Positions 10,391 through 19,619 of a stretch of 64,000 nucleotides of DNA are shown in pieces. Within the stretch, counting starts at the first letter, position 1. Each line of letters starts with the position of its first letter. The stretch lies in the NCBI RefSeq assembly GCF_016793825.1, contig NZ_JAEULM010000023.1, positions 1 through 64,000 on the forward strand, in the 5' to 3' direction. Both the position numbers and the translations under genes were made by a program. This DNA comes from Sphingopyxis sp. (GTDB lineage Bacteria; Pseudomonadota; Alphaproteobacteria; Sphingomonadales; Sphingomonadaceae). The notes below the pieces were generated by a model. That model made no database searches, had not been told where the DNA came from, and saw nothing but the letters and a program-made list of their open reading frames with translations.

Positions 10391-11736
10391 CAGCTATATT
10401 CGATCACGGCATCCCGGCGCAGGTCGCGCAGATAACGCTGAGCGCGCTTGTTGACCTTTTCTTCCAGCAGCCGCTGTTCGATCTGCTGGAGGTCGGGGGC
10501 GGTTGCCGTCTGCGGCATGTCGCGGCCGCACAGCACGAGCACGCTGATTCCGTCGTTCGCGGCGCCGAACGGTTGCGTGACCTGTCCGACCTGCATCGTC
10601 GCAAGCGTCGCCTGCAGGGGACCGGGGAGTGCGCGCATCTCGATATTGTCGCGCGACACGACATGCGCGCCCAGCCGCGCTGCGACTTCTTCGGTGCCGC
10701 CGCAGCCGGCGATGCTGCGCGTCGCTTCGGCGAACTGGCCTGCCAGCTCCGATGCCCGCGCCTCGGTGGTACCGGCGGGGAAATCGAGCGAAACCTGCTT
10801 CAGGCTGAGGATCGCGTCGCGCGGGTCCGCGGTCAGCACCTGGCGCCGGTCGATCATCAGCATGATCGACACCCCGCCGGGCACCTCGATCGGGCCGACA
10901 AGCTGGCCGGGCTGCATCTGGCCTGCCGCATCGGCCATCGACGCGGGGAGCTGCGCCGATTTGACCCAGCCCAGGTCGCCGCCGACGACGGCGGTCGACG
11001 CTTCGGAGAATTGGCGAGCGTAAGCGGCAAAGCTGCCGCCGGCCTGCAAGGCCTGGATGATCTTGCGGGCATTCTCGACGATCTCGGCCTGATTTTCAGG
11101 CGTTGCCGACAGATAGATTTCGCCGATGTGGAACTCGTCCTGGCCCTTCGCCTCGTTCATCTGCTTGACGATCGCCTCGACCTCCTCGGTCGATACGTTG
11201 GTCGTCGACTGGATGTTCCGCGACAGCAGCCGGTCCCAGGCATATTCGCCGCGAATCTGCTGCTTCACCGCCGCGGCGGACGAATTCTTGGACGCCAGAT
11301 ATTCGGTGAACTGCTCGGGCGTCTGTTTGAAGCGTGCGGCAAGCCGGGCGAACTGATCGTTGATGACATTTTCGTCGATCTCGATCTTTGCGGCCTTCGC
11401 TTCCTGAATCTGAAGCTTTTCGTCGATCAGGTTGCTGAACACCTGTGTCCGCAGCCGCTGCGCCTCGTCGGCCGGCAGCTCGATATTGTTGTTCGCGATC
11501 CGGATCAGCGCGAGGCGCTGTTCGATGTCGGTCGCGGTGACGATCTCGCCGTTCACGGTCGCCGACGGGCGATAGACGTTCGGCTTGGCATCGCCATAAA
11601 GCTGGACGTTGCCCGGAATGTTGAGGCTCGTCGTCGGCACTTCATTGTCGGAGACGGTCTGCGCGACTACTGGTGTCACACCCACGGCCGCTGCGGCCAT
11701 CAGCCCGATCATGGTCGAAATTTTCGTCATTTTCAC
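10390..11736 (-). CDS. surA: Periplasmic chaperone / peptidyl-prolyl isomerase SurA
   Basis: A 448-residue exported protein that should escort outer-membrane proteins, LptD among them, across the periplasm. The signal peptide ends near PVVAQ (residue 26). A SurA N-terminal chaperone region follows (about 55-190, with IDEKLQIQEAKAAKIEI), then a parvulin domain (about 200-310, with FHIGEIYLSA and VGGDLGWVKSAQLP), then a divergent second parvulin-like and C-terminal part. It lies downstream of lptD and upstream of pdxA, matching the E. coli order, which supports SurA over a generic parvulin. A 181-bp gap with no other gene separates it from lptD. Confidence 0.93.
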   Translation of the reverse strand: MKMTKISTMIGLMAAAAVGVTPVVAQTVSDNEVPTTSLNIPGNVQLYGDAKPNVYRPSATVNGEIVTATDIEQRLALIRIANNNIELPADEAQRLRTQVFSNLIDEKLQIQEAKAAKIEIDENVINDQFARLAARFKQTPEQFTEYLASKNSSAAAVKQQIRGEYAWDRLLSRNIQSTTNVSTEEVEAIVKQMNEAKGQDEFHIGEIYLSATPENQAEIVENARKIIQALQAGGSFAAYARQFSEASTAVVGGDLGWVKSAQLPASMADAAGQMQPGQLVGPIEVPGGVSIMLMIDRRQVLTADPRDAILSLKQVSLDFPAGTTEARASELAGQFAEATRSIAGCGGTEEVAARLGAHVVSRDNIEMRALPGPLQATLATMQVGQVTQPFGAANDGISVLVLCGRDMPQTATAPDLQQIEQRLLEEKVNKRAQRYLRDLRRDAVIEYS

Positions 11737-11917
11737 CCTATTCGAGAGGTTCCGGCCCGCTCCGTATCAGCGGACGTGCCCGATGGTCCAGCGCAAACGC
11801 GCAGTGGCATGTCATAACTGGCTTTCGATCTAGAGGCGGAACGCTGAACGGGGGCTGAGCGGAGGCTATGCGAGACGGACCGTCGGACACGCCTTCGCGC
11901 CCCTTCGTTCGGCGCAA

Positions 11918-14227
11918 TCAGAAGCCAAGGTTGCGGAATGCGATCCGGAACGAGAAGCTGTTGCCGCGCTTCGCATCGCCGGTATCGATATAGTCGCGGC
12001 GCCAGGTCAGCGCGATCGACAGGCATTCGTCGTCATAGGCGACGCCCAGGCGATGCCGAATCGGGTCGAACCCGTCGGCGACGCTCAGCGGGTCGTCGTT
12101 CTTGCTGGTGAGGTCGATGATCGCGGACCCGAAGATCGACCAGTTCTTGGCAAAACCGACGCGGCCGCCGACGCGCGCCTCTTCGCGATCCTGCAAATCC
12201 TCGCCGAGCAACAGGATATCGCGGTTGAGCCGCGAATAGCCCAGCACGGCATAGGTCGAACGGCTGCCGATCGTGGCGTCGAATTCGTTACGACGGATCG
12301 CCAGATTATCCTTGTCGAGCCGGAAGCGGTGGGTCAGCCGCAGGAAATCCTTGTACGCCACCGTCGTGCGTCCGACGATGTCGGATGTCCGGTCGGTCAG
12401 GCCCGTGCCGTCGGGGAACAGGCTGGGCTTGTTAGACAGGCGATAGCTTTGCCCGATGACCGAACTGACGTTGAACCCCGGGCGGCTGTAATTCCATTCG
12501 AGGCCATAGGTGATGCGCGCGCCGTCCTCGAACCGGTCATAGCCCGAAAAGCGGTTGATCGCGAACAGGTTGCTGTCCTCAAGATCGAAGGCGCGCGAAT
12601 CCTCGTTCGGAATGTCGAGATTCTTGAGCGGCGGCGTCGCGACGATCTGCACCCGCGGGGTCAGGGTCTGGGTGCCGCCCGCGAATTCGCCGATGAAGGG
12701 CCAGCGCATATCGGCCGCCATCGCCGCGATGCCGCGACCTTCCCATCCCGATTTGCCGCGATAGCCGGGAATGGCGGTCAGCAGATTTCCGTCGCTGTGA
12801 TAGATGTCGCCGCGAACCAGCGCGGTCAACGTGACCTCCTGGCCCATGCCGGTCAGTCCGCGCAGATTCCATTGCGCTCCGGCAAAGGCGCGCTGGGTGT
12901 CTTGTCCGGCGGTGCGGCCGATGGCGAGCGTGTTCAATTGCAACTCGACCTGCCCGCCGAGCAGGGGATCGGCGAATCGCTGGCGATAATCGATGATCGG
13001 CAGGGCGATCGGCTGCTGGCCCTGCCGGTCGCCGGCGCGCAGGGTCTGCGTCGCCCATCCCGCGATCGAGAGATAGCTTTGGCCGCCGATCCGTTCGAGT
13101 TCGAACGTCGAACGCAGCCGGTCGTCGCGGCTGATGTCGTATCGCCGCATGAACGTGCGGTCGGTCGCGATGCGACCCGAATAATTCAGGCTCCAGCGCG
13201 GACTGAACTGAAACCGGCCCGCGCTTTCCAGATAACCGCGAAACTCGTTCTCGCCGTTTACGGCCGGTCCGGTGGCGTTCAGCGGCACGACCGAGCTGTA
13301 GGTCGCATAACCGTTGATCCGGAACGACCCGATGTCGGTCAGGGCGCGAAATTCGCCTTCCAGCATCGGGGCCGCGCTGGTGTAGATGTGCGGCGTGACG
13401 GTGAGGTCGCGATCGGAGGCGAGCCGCAGATAATAAGGCACCGCGATTTCGAAACCGTTTGAACGGTCGAGGCGGATCTCCGGAACCAGAAGTCCGCTGC
13501 CGGCTTCCTGATTGGCCGGATGACTGAGCCCCGGCAACGGGATCAGTGGCAGTCCGAACATCTCGATCCGGGCGCCCTTGTACCGCACCTTGTTCTTGCC
13601 GCGGTCATAGATCACCCGGACGGCGCGAACCTGCCAGCTCGGCTTCTTGGGGCAGCCGCTGTCGTCCGCGACGGGGCAGGGGGTATAGGCTGCGTTCTCC
13701 AGCTCGATATTGCCGTTGTCGAAGCGGGTGCCCTTCACGGCGGCGAGGCGTGCGCCATTGTCGAGTACGACCAGCAGGTTTTCGACCACTCCGTCGCGCA
13801 GCGTATCGGTCAGGACGATGCGATCGCCATAGGCTGTGTCGCCCTCGGGATTCTTGATCGCGACATCGCCCTCGGCAACGACCTCGCCGGTCTTGCGGTT
13901 CCAGGTGACCTTGTCCGCGCGCATGTCGACGGTGTCGCGATTCATCGCGACATTGCCCTCGGCGACCACGATGTCGGTGTCGCTATCGTAATTGATATTG
14001 TCGGCGGCAAAGCCGATCTGATCCGCGGCCTTCGATGCCGGGGCATCGGTGGCGGCGGTGGACAGATCGCGATTCTGCAGATCGGGCTGGCTTTGCGGCG
14101 CCTCGACGCGCGGCGCCTCGGCTGCCTGCTGCGCGCCCGCAGGGCACGCCATCAGCACGACGCCGCTCGCGGTCACGAACCAGAAAGGTCGTGCGCGCAA
14201 CGACCGATGGAACAAATCCCAGTTCAT
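11918..14227 (-). CDS. lptD: LPS-assembly protein LptD
   Basis: The outer-membrane translocon that inserts lipopolysaccharide into the outer leaflet together with LptE. It has 769 residues. An N-terminal signal (about 1-32) is followed by an OstA/LptA-like beta-jellyroll (about 70-190, with VAEGNVAMNRDTVDMRAD) and a long barrel ending in the aromatic residue of RNLGF. A cysteine pair in the TPCPVADDSGC segment and a late cysteine in DDECLSI could form the structural disulfides of this family. It is the first gene of the operon. The 301 bp between it and the divergent pepA must hold both promoters. Confidence 0.95.
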   Translation of the reverse strand: MNWDLFHRSLRARPFWFVTASGVVLMACPAGAQQAAEAPRVEAPQSQPDLQNRDLSTAATDAPASKAADQIGFAADNINYDSDTDIVVAEGNVAMNRDTVDMRADKVTWNRKTGEVVAEGDVAIKNPEGDTAYGDRIVLTDTLRDGVVENLLVVLDNGARLAAVKGTRFDNGNIELENAAYTPCPVADDSGCPKKPSWQVRAVRVIYDRGKNKVRYKGARIEMFGLPLIPLPGLSHPANQEAGSGLLVPEIRLDRSNGFEIAVPYYLRLASDRDLTVTPHIYTSAAPMLEGEFRALTDIGSFRINGYATYSSVVPLNATGPAVNGENEFRGYLESAGRFQFSPRWSLNYSGRIATDRTFMRRYDISRDDRLRSTFELERIGGQSYLSIAGWATQTLRAGDRQGQQPIALPIIDYRQRFADPLLGGQVELQLNTLAIGRTAGQDTQRAFAGAQWNLRGLTGMGQEVTLTALVRGDIYHSDGNLLTAIPGYRGKSGWEGRGIAAMAADMRWPFIGEFAGGTQTLTPRVQIVATPPLKNLDIPNEDSRAFDLEDSNLFAINRFSGYDRFEDGARITYGLEWNYSRPGFNVSSVIGQSYRLSNKPSLFPDGTGLTDRTSDIVGRTTVAYKDFLRLTHRFRLDKDNLAIRRNEFDATIGSRSTYAVLGYSRLNRDILLLGEDLQDREEARVGGRVGFAKNWSIFGSAIIDLTSKNDDPLSVADGFDPIRHRLGVAYDDECLSIALTWRRDYIDTGDAKRGNSFSFRIAFRNLGF

Positions 14228-14528
14228 CCAGGGTCAGAACCTACCAATTACTCGATCGAGGCACCGAAGCGTCGAAGCCATTGCCGCGTCCCTGCGGGAT
14301 TTGTCGGATTTTGTCCATGGCTCCATCGGCGAGCCGTGGAATATAATCATGCACCTGCGTTTCGCTCCCTGGCGCTGGCCGCAACCGTCCCGTCGCCCGG
14401 TCGGCGGGCGGACTGGACCCGACTCCGGGGGCCACTCGGGCGGGTCGGTCGCTTCATTTGCAACTCGCAGGCGAAACTCCTATCGGTCCCGCACGTTCCC
14501 ATCAATCTCCGCATAGGAAAGTCATCGC
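14228..14528. other. Intergenic region between divergent lptD and pepA
   Basis: A 301-bp stretch without a supported gene. Short open frames on both strands lack signal-peptide, family or ribosome-site support. A TATAAT-like hexamer at 14342-14347 on the plus strand has no good -35 at normal spacing. AGGAAAG directly before the pepA ATG is its ribosome binding site. No repeat or RNA structure stands out. Confidence 0.6.
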
Positions 14529-15971
14529 ATGCTTATCCAGTTTGTCGCGCAAATCGATGCGTCTGCCGACGTCGTCGCGTTCCCGGTCCGCAAGGGCGAG
14601 GCGGGGGCGCTCGGCGCGCTGCTCGGCGCGGCGGCGAAGCAGGCGCGGTTCGAGGGCGCAGCGGGCGCGATCGCCGAAACCGCTGCGATCGACGGCGAAC
14701 AGGCCCGGCGCCTGCTGCTCGTCGGAATCGGCGAAGGGAGTGTGCACGATCTCGAGCGCGCGGGCGCCGCGCTTGTCGCGCGGCTGCAGACCAGCGTCGA
14801 GACGCTGCATGTCGATTTCGCCAGCGCCGGCTCGATCGACGAAGACGATGTTCTGGCTTTCGCGATGGGCGCGCGGTTGCGCAACTGGCGCCTCGACACC
14901 TATCGCACTCGCCTCGCCGACACCGCGAAGCCGAGCCTCAGGACGATCGTCGTCGCATCGCGGGCGGGCGACCTGTCTGCCCGCTGGGGCAGCTATTCCG
15001 CGGTGGCCGACGGTGTTGCACTGACCCAGACGCTCGTCGCAGAGCCGCCGAACATCCTCTATCCGGAAACTTTCGTCGATCGCTGCCAGCATCTCACCGA
15101 TCTCGGCGTCGAAATCGAGGTGCTGGACGAGCGCCAGATGAAAGCGCTCGGCATGGGCGCGCTGCTTGGAGTCGCGCAAGGCTCGACACGCCCGCCGCGC
15201 CTCCTCGCGATGCGCTGGAACGGCGGCAATCCCGGCGACGCGCCGGTCGTGTTCGTCGGCAAGGGCGTCACTTTCGACACTGGCGGCATCAGCCTGAAGC
15301 CCGGACCGGGCATGGACATGATGAAATGGGACATGGGCGGCGCGGGCGCTGTCGCGGGCGCGATCAAGGCGCTTGCCGGTCGCAAGGCAAAGGCGAATGT
15401 CGTCGGCGTCGTCGGCCTCGTCGAAAACATGCCCGACGGCAACGCGATGCGCCCCGGTGATATCGTCACGACGATGTCGGGTCAGACGGTGGAAGTCCTC
15501 AACACCGATGCCGAAGGCCGCCTTGTTCTGTGCGATGCGATCTGCTGGGCGCAAAAGGCCTATGACCCGAAAGTCATCGTCGATCTCGCGACGCTGACCG
15601 GGGCGATGGTCATCTCGCTCGGCCACGAATATGCCGGCATCTTCGCCAATGACGACACGCTGGCCACCCGCCTGATCGCCGCCGGAGATACCAGCAACAA
15701 CAAGCTGTGGCGCTTTCCGCTGTCGGCTGCGTACGACAAGCTGATCGACAGCGCGATCGCCGACATGAAGAATATCGGCCCACGCGAAGGCGGATCGATC
15801 ACCGCGGCGCAGTTCCTGAAACGCTTCGTCGACGATGGCGTCGCCTGGGCGCATCTCGATATCGCGGGGATGGCGTGGGCCGACAAGGACGGCGCGGTCT
15901 ATGGCAAGGGCGCGACCGGCTATGGCGTCCGCCTGCTCGACCGCTACATTGCAGAGAACCACGAAGGCTGA
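14529..15971 (+). CDS. pepA: Leucyl aminopeptidase, M17 family
   Basis: A cytosolic hexameric two-metal aminopeptidase that removes N-terminal residues from peptides. It has 480 residues. The M17 signature NTDAEGRL is at 325-332. Predicted metal ligands are Lys245 and Asp250 (VFVGKGVTFDTGG), Asp268, Asp327 and Glu329, and the bicarbonate-binding Arg331 is present. The N-terminal domain (1-150) is the usual variable one. In E. coli and here it is followed directly by holC, 14 bases away, so the two are likely cotranscribed. Confidence 0.96.
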   Translation: MLIQFVAQIDASADVVAFPVRKGEAGALGALLGAAAKQARFEGAAGAIAETAAIDGEQARRLLLVGIGEGSVHDLERAGAALVARLQTSVETLHVDFASAGSIDEDDVLAFAMGARLRNWRLDTYRTRLADTAKPSLRTIVVASRAGDLSARWGSYSAVADGVALTQTLVAEPPNILYPETFVDRCQHLTDLGVEIEVLDERQMKALGMGALLGVAQGSTRPPRLLAMRWNGGNPGDAPVVFVGKGVTFDTGGISLKPGPGMDMMKWDMGGAGAVAGAIKALAGRKAKANVVGVVGLVENMPDGNAMRPGDIVTTMSGQTVEVLNTDAEGRLVLCDAICWAQKAYDPKVIVDLATLTGAMVISLGHEYAGIFANDDTLATRLIAAGDTSNNKLWRFPLSAAYDKLIDSAIADMKNIGPREGGSITAAQFLKRFVDDGVAWAHLDIAGMAWADKDGAVYGKGATGYGVRLLDRYIAENHEG

Positions 15972-15985
15972 GTGGCGCGGAGCGG

Positions 15986-16435
15986 ATGGCGCGCGTCGAC
16001 TTCTACCGACTGACCCGCGATCCGGTCGAGCGGGTGCTTCCGGCCATCGCGACGCGCATTGTCGGCAACGGCGACCGCCTGCTGGTGGTCGCCGCCTCGG
16101 CAATGCAGCGACAGGCGATCGACGAAGCGCTCTGGACGCTCCAGCCCGCGGGCTTTCTGCCGCACGGTCATGCGGGGTCGCCCGACGAGGCGGTCGAACC
16201 CATCCTCCTTTCGGGCACGCTCGATGCCTCGCCGCCGAACGGCGCGACGCATATCGCGCTCGCCGACGGTGAATGGCGTGAGGACGCGCTGGGCTTCGAC
16301 CGGACGTTCCTTCTGTTCGACAACAGCCGCATCGACGATGCCCGCGCGACCTGGCGCGCGCTCGCGGCGCGTGAGGATGTCGACAATCGCTTCTGGAAAC
16401 AGGACGATCGCGGTCGCTGGTCGGAAGGCCCCTGA
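15986..16435 (+). CDS. holC: DNA polymerase III chi subunit
   Basis: The clamp-loader-associated chi subunit links the replicase to single-strand-binding protein. It has 149 residues, close to the 147 of E. coli. It shows the family start (M)ARVDFYRLT, the central DRLLVVAASAMQRQAIDEALW and the C-terminal RFWKQDDRGRW. The ATG at 15986 has GGAGCGG just upstream. Position directly after pepA is a conserved pairing in proteobacteria and supports the call. Confidence 0.92.
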   Translation: MARVDFYRLTRDPVERVLPAIATRIVGNGDRLLVVAASAMQRQAIDEALWTLQPAGFLPHGHAGSPDEAVEPILLSGTLDASPPNGATHIALADGEWREDALGFDRTFLLFDNSRIDDARATWRALAAREDVDNRFWKQDDRGRWSEGP

Positions 16436-16482
16436 CGTTCCGTCGGCGATCGACATGGCGACAGGCGGCTCTCGCTCTTTCC

Positions 16483-16511
16483 TTGCAGCGCAGCAAAAGC
16501 ACCGCTAGAGG
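16483..16511 (+). promoter_or_regulatory. Candidate promoter of ndk
   Basis: TTGCAG at 16483-16488 and TAGAGG at 16506-16511 are separated by 17 bases, 39 bases before the ndk start. The match to the housekeeping consensus is partial, so this is tentative. Confidence 0.35.
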
Positions 16512-16550
16512 CGCGCGCACCATATAACACAGCAACGCAGGAGCTTTCCC

Positions 16551-16973
16551 ATGGCGGTTACCCGCACCTTTTCGATCATCAAGCCGGACGCGACGCGCCG
16601 CAACATCACCGGTGCCGTCACCAAGATGCTGGAAGAGGCTGGCCTTCGCGTCGTCGCCTCCAAGCGCATCCACATGACCCGTGATCAGGCCGAGGGCTTT
16701 TACGCGGTCCACAAGGAACGCCCCTTCTTCGGCGAACTCGTCGATTTCATGATCAGCGGCCCCGTGGTCGTCCAGGTCCTGGAAGGCGAAAATGCGATGC
16801 AGGCGAACCGCGACATCATGGGCGCGACCAACCCGGCGAACGCGGAGCCCGGCACGATCCGCAAGGAACTGGCCGAAAGCATCGAGGCGAACACCGTCCA
16901 TGGTTCGGACAGCGAAGAAAATGCCGCGATCGAAATCGCCTATTTCTTCAAACCCGAAGAAATCGTCGGCTAA
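16551..16973 (+). CDS. ndk: Nucleoside diphosphate kinase
   Basis: Transfers the gamma phosphate of ATP to other nucleoside diphosphates through a phosphohistidine. It has 140 residues, the standard length. It begins [11 protein letters not shown], and the active-site His117 lies in NTVHGSDS with the following conserved NAA-EI-YFF. AGGAG precedes the ATG. The gene ends 24 bases before a strong terminator shared with the convergent cardiolipin synthase gene. Confidence 0.98.
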   Translation: MAVTRTFSIIKPDATRRNITGAVTKMLEEAGLRVVASKRIHMTRDQAEGFYAVHKERPFFGELVDFMISGPVVVQVLEGENAMQANRDIMGATNPANAEPGTIRKELAESIEANTVHGSDSEENAAIEIAYFFKPEEIVG

Positions 16974-16997
16974 GCCCGCCGGCACAATCGATCTGAA

Positions 16998-17029
16998 AAG
17001 GCCGCCGGAGCGATCCGGCGGCCTTTTTT
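16998..17029 (+). terminator. Rho-independent terminator, probably bidirectional
   Basis: A 12-bp stem (16998-17009 with 17014-17025) with the tetraloop GCGA and a run of six T at 17024-17029. It ends three bases before the stop of the convergent cls. Read from the other strand it also has a short T run, so it can serve both genes. Confidence 0.92.
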
Positions 17030-17031
17030 GT

Positions 17032-18477
17032 TCAGAGCAGGGGGCTTAGCGTCGCGACGAGGTTTTGCCACAATCGCTGTACGACCCCAAAGGCCGCGAC
17101 GTCGGTGGCGGTGACCGGATCGGATTCGGCCAGATAGCTGTCCTGCCGGGCGCGGATTTCCCGCGCGAACGCCTTGTCGCGCAGCAGGATATTATTCTCG
17201 AAATTGAGCTCGAAGCTGCGCCGGTCGAGGTTCGCCGATCCGATCAGCGCGACCTCGCCGTCGACGACCATCGTCTTGGCGTGGAGAAGGCCGGGGCGAT
17301 ATTCATGAAGCTTGACGCCCGCATCGACAAGATCGGCATAATAGCTCCGGCTCGCCCCCGCGACGACGCGGCTGTCGTTGCGTTTCGGCAGGATCATCAC
17401 CGTATCGACCCCGCGCCTCGCGCAATCGAGCAGGGCGAAGAGCAATTGTTCGTCGGGCACGAAATAGGGCGTCGTGACGACCAGTTCGCGCCGCGCCGAA
17501 TGGATCAGCGAGGTGAAGCACGCGGTCATCGCCGCATAGCGTGCGTTCGGGCCGGTCGCGATGATCTGCGCCGGGATTCCCGGATCGGCTATCGGCGCGG
17601 GCTCCGCGTCGTCCTGCAAGAGGTCGGTGATATCGTCGCCATGCTCGCTTTCCCAGTCGGCGGCGAAGACGAATTGACAGTCGCGCGCCACCGGCCCTTC
17701 CCAGCGCGACAGGATGTCGACCCACGGCGCATATTTGGATTTCACGCGAAATTCGGGGTCGGCGAGGTTCTGGCTGCCGCACCAGGCGATGCGATTGTCG
17801 ACGATCAGTTGTTTCCGGTGGTTGCGAAGGTCGAAGCGCCCGCGGATCAGAGTCCAGACCAGCCCGCCGATCGGCAGCGCGATCCGGGCGTCGACCCCGG
17901 CATTCTGCAGCTCGATCCAGTAGGCCGACCGGATGAACCCCCGCGACCCCAGCGCATCGGCAAGCACGCGTACCTTCACCCCGCGCCGTGCGGCCCGGAT
18001 CAGCGCATCCTTGATACGAAAGCCGTTATTGTCGGCCAGCCAGATGTAGAAGCAGAGGTGGACGGTCGATCGGGCGTTATCGATGTCCTCCACCATCTCG
18101 CGGATCGCGGCATTGCTGTCCGCCGCCAGCCGCGCGCGGTTCCCCGCGGTCGGCGGCAGGGCGTTGACCGTCTCCGCCAGCGCAAAGGGCGCCGCCCACG
18201 CGCTTCGTGCCAGCCCGCGCCGGACCCCGGCGTTTTCGTGCGGATGCGGCAAATGCGCCTCGATTGCCGCATAGCGGGCGCGCCGCCTGGCGCTGATCCG
18301 CGCTTCGCCAAGCAGCAGATAGGCGATGATGCCGACGACCGGCACCGCGATCGTGGCGATCAGCCAGGCGAGCCGCGACGCAGGTTCGCGCTGCGGCCGC
18401 AGAATGATGCGCCCGATGATGACGACAAAGACGCCGAGGTAGGCGGCCGACAGAAGCAGGGCGAAATCGAACTCCAT
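17032..18477 (-). CDS. cls: Cardiolipin synthase (phospholipase D family)
   Basis: Joins two phosphatidylglycerol molecules into cardiolipin at the inner membrane. It has 481 residues. Two N-terminal transmembrane segments lie at about 5-60, followed by two HKD motifs: NHRKQLIVDNRIAWCGSQN in the first half and HAKTMVVDGEVALIGSANLD in the second. These give the paired catalytic histidines of the phospholipase D fold. The start MEFDF at 18477 is chosen because it gives the normal membrane anchor; the frame is open much further upstream only as an overlap with purN. It lies 50 bases after purN on the same strand. Confidence 0.93.
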   Translation of the reverse strand: MEFDFALLLSAAYLGVFVVIIGRIILRPQREPASRLAWLIATIAVPVVGIIAYLLLGEARISARRRARYAAIEAHLPHPHENAGVRRGLARSAWAAPFALAETVNALPPTAGNRARLAADSNAAIREMVEDIDNARSTVHLCFYIWLADNNGFRIKDALIRAARRGVKVRVLADALGSRGFIRSAYWIELQNAGVDARIALPIGGLVWTLIRGRFDLRNHRKQLIVDNRIAWCGSQNLADPEFRVKSKYAPWVDILSRWEGPVARDCQFVFAADWESEHGDDITDLLQDDAEPAPIADPGIPAQIIATGPNARYAAMTACFTSLIHSARRELVVTTPYFVPDEQLLFALLDCARRGVDTVMILPKRNDSRVVAGASRSYYADLVDAGVKLHEYRPGLLHAKTMVVDGEVALIGSANLDRRSFELNFENNILLRDKAFAREIRARQDSYLAESDPVTATDVAAFGVVQRLWQNLVATLSPLL

Positions 18478-18527
18478 CGCCCCAGTTGACCCCGCTTCGC
18501 CGCAAAATGCCAGCGGCTTTTCGTGGC

Positions 18528-19475
18528 TTAGAACTCTTCGGCCGCGCCCATCAGGCCGGCCAGCTTGCGCGGCGCGATCGCCAGCCAGCTCTTGCGGAGC
18601 CATTCGCCGATCGCGTCCCAGTCGGTGTCGCCAAGGTCGAGGCGGATGCCGACCCATCCGTCGCCGAAATAGGCGGGGCGGTAATATCGGTCCGCGTCGT
18701 GCTCGATCAGCATCGCCTGTTCCTCGGCCCCGCTGATCTTCACGAGCAGCGCGGTCTTGCCGTCGCCATGGTGGTCGTGGGTGAAATAGGCGAATTTCTT
18801 GCCCTTGACGATCCCGAAGCACGGCATGCCGTGCGATGTGACCTCGTCGGCTTCGGGCAGCGCCATCGCAAGGTCGCGGACGCGGCCCAGCAGATAGTCG
18901 GGGCTGCGGTCGCGCGACACAAAGGCGGCGAGCGTGGTGGGGTAAAGCTGGTGCTCGGCAAAGCGTACGCGCTCGGCCAGCGTTTCGGCAGTGTCGCCGG
19001 GCAGGATCGTCACCGGCGTTTGCGCAAGGACCGGACCATCGTCGAGCGCCGGAGTGACCACATGGACGCTGCATCCCCCCTGTGCGTCGCCCGCGTCGAT
19101 GGCCTGCTGGTGGGTGTTCAGCCCCTTGTACCGGGGGAGCAGGCTTGGATGGATGTTCAGCATCCGTCCCGCCCATCGCGCGACGAAATCGTCGCTCAGG
19201 ATACGCATATATCCGGCCAGCGCGACATAGTCGGCGCCGGCGGCGCGCAACTGTTCGTCGACCAGCGCGTCGAAGGCGTCGCGGTTCATGCCCTTGTGCG
19301 ACAGGCTCCAGGTCGCAATGCCTTCGGCCCTTGCGATCGCAAGCCCCGGCGCATCGGGATTGTTGCTGCCGACCAGAACCAGTTCATAGGGGCAGTCGGC
19401 GGCCTTCGCGGCATAGAGCAGCGCCGCCATATTGGTGCCGGCGCCGGAGATCAGGACGGCGACCCTGGCCTTCAT
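18528..19475 (-). CDS. purN: Phosphoribosylglycinamide formyltransferase fused to a YjbR/MmcQ domain
   Basis: The first part (about 1-192) is a complete GAR transformylase, which uses 10-formyl-THF in purine synthesis. It shows VLISGAGTNMAALL, the catalytic Asn107 and His109 in NIHPSLLPRYKG, and Asp145 in ALDDGPVLAQ. E. coli PurN is 212 residues, but this protein is 315. The extra part (about 193-308) resembles the YjbR/MmcQ family: MALPEADEVTSHGMPCFGIVKGKKFAY, then WVGIRLD and LRKSWLAIAP. That family has a double-wing fold of unclear role, often called DNA-binding. The frame runs through without a break, so this is a true fusion. It is downstream of purM with a palindromic repeat in between. 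Confidence 0.93.
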   Translation of the reverse strand: MKARVAVLISGAGTNMAALLYAAKAADCPYELVLVGSNNPDAPGLAIARAEGIATWSLSHKGMNRDAFDALVDEQLRAAGADYVALAGYMRILSDDFVARWAGRMLNIHPSLLPRYKGLNTHQQAIDAGDAQGGCSVHVVTPALDDGPVLAQTPVTILPGDTAETLAERVRFAEHQLYPTTLAAFVSRDRSPDYLLGRVRDLAMALPEADEVTSHGMPCFGIVKGKKFAYFTHDHHGDGKTALLVKISGAEEQAMLIEHDADRYYRPAYFGDGWVGIRLDLGDTDWDAIGEWLRKSWLAIAPRKLAGLMGAAEEF

Positions 19476-19478
19476 TTC

Positions 19479-19618
19479 GATCCTCCCTGTCGCGAAGCGA
19501 CGGGGTGGGGGGCCGCCGCGAAGCGGTGGTGGAGGGGCGAAAGCGCCGTACCATCGGCCCCTCCGTCAGCCTTTCCGGGGCTGCCACCTCCCCATTGCTG
19601 CGCAACAGGGAGGATCGG
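19479..19618. repeat. Imperfect palindromic repeat between purM and purN
   Basis: The ends GATCCTCCCTGT at 19479-19490 and its complement near 19607-19618 are inverted and continue imperfectly inward (CGCGAAGCGA against TTGCTGCGCAA). An inner stem GGAGGGGC at 19531-19538 pairs with 19557-19564. The style matches the element at 6591-6739: GC-rich, CCTCCC/GGGAGG ends, nested hairpins, intergenic. Confidence 0.7.
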
Positions 19619-19619
19619 A

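Noticed and set aside
14502-16985. Minus-strand open frame of about 827 codons
   Set aside because: Antisense to pepA, holC and ndk, all with clear catalytic motifs; no plausible product.
19479-19618. Purine riboswitch or classical terminator between purM and purN
   Set aside because: No conserved purine aptamer bases and no T run; it reads as a repeat element.
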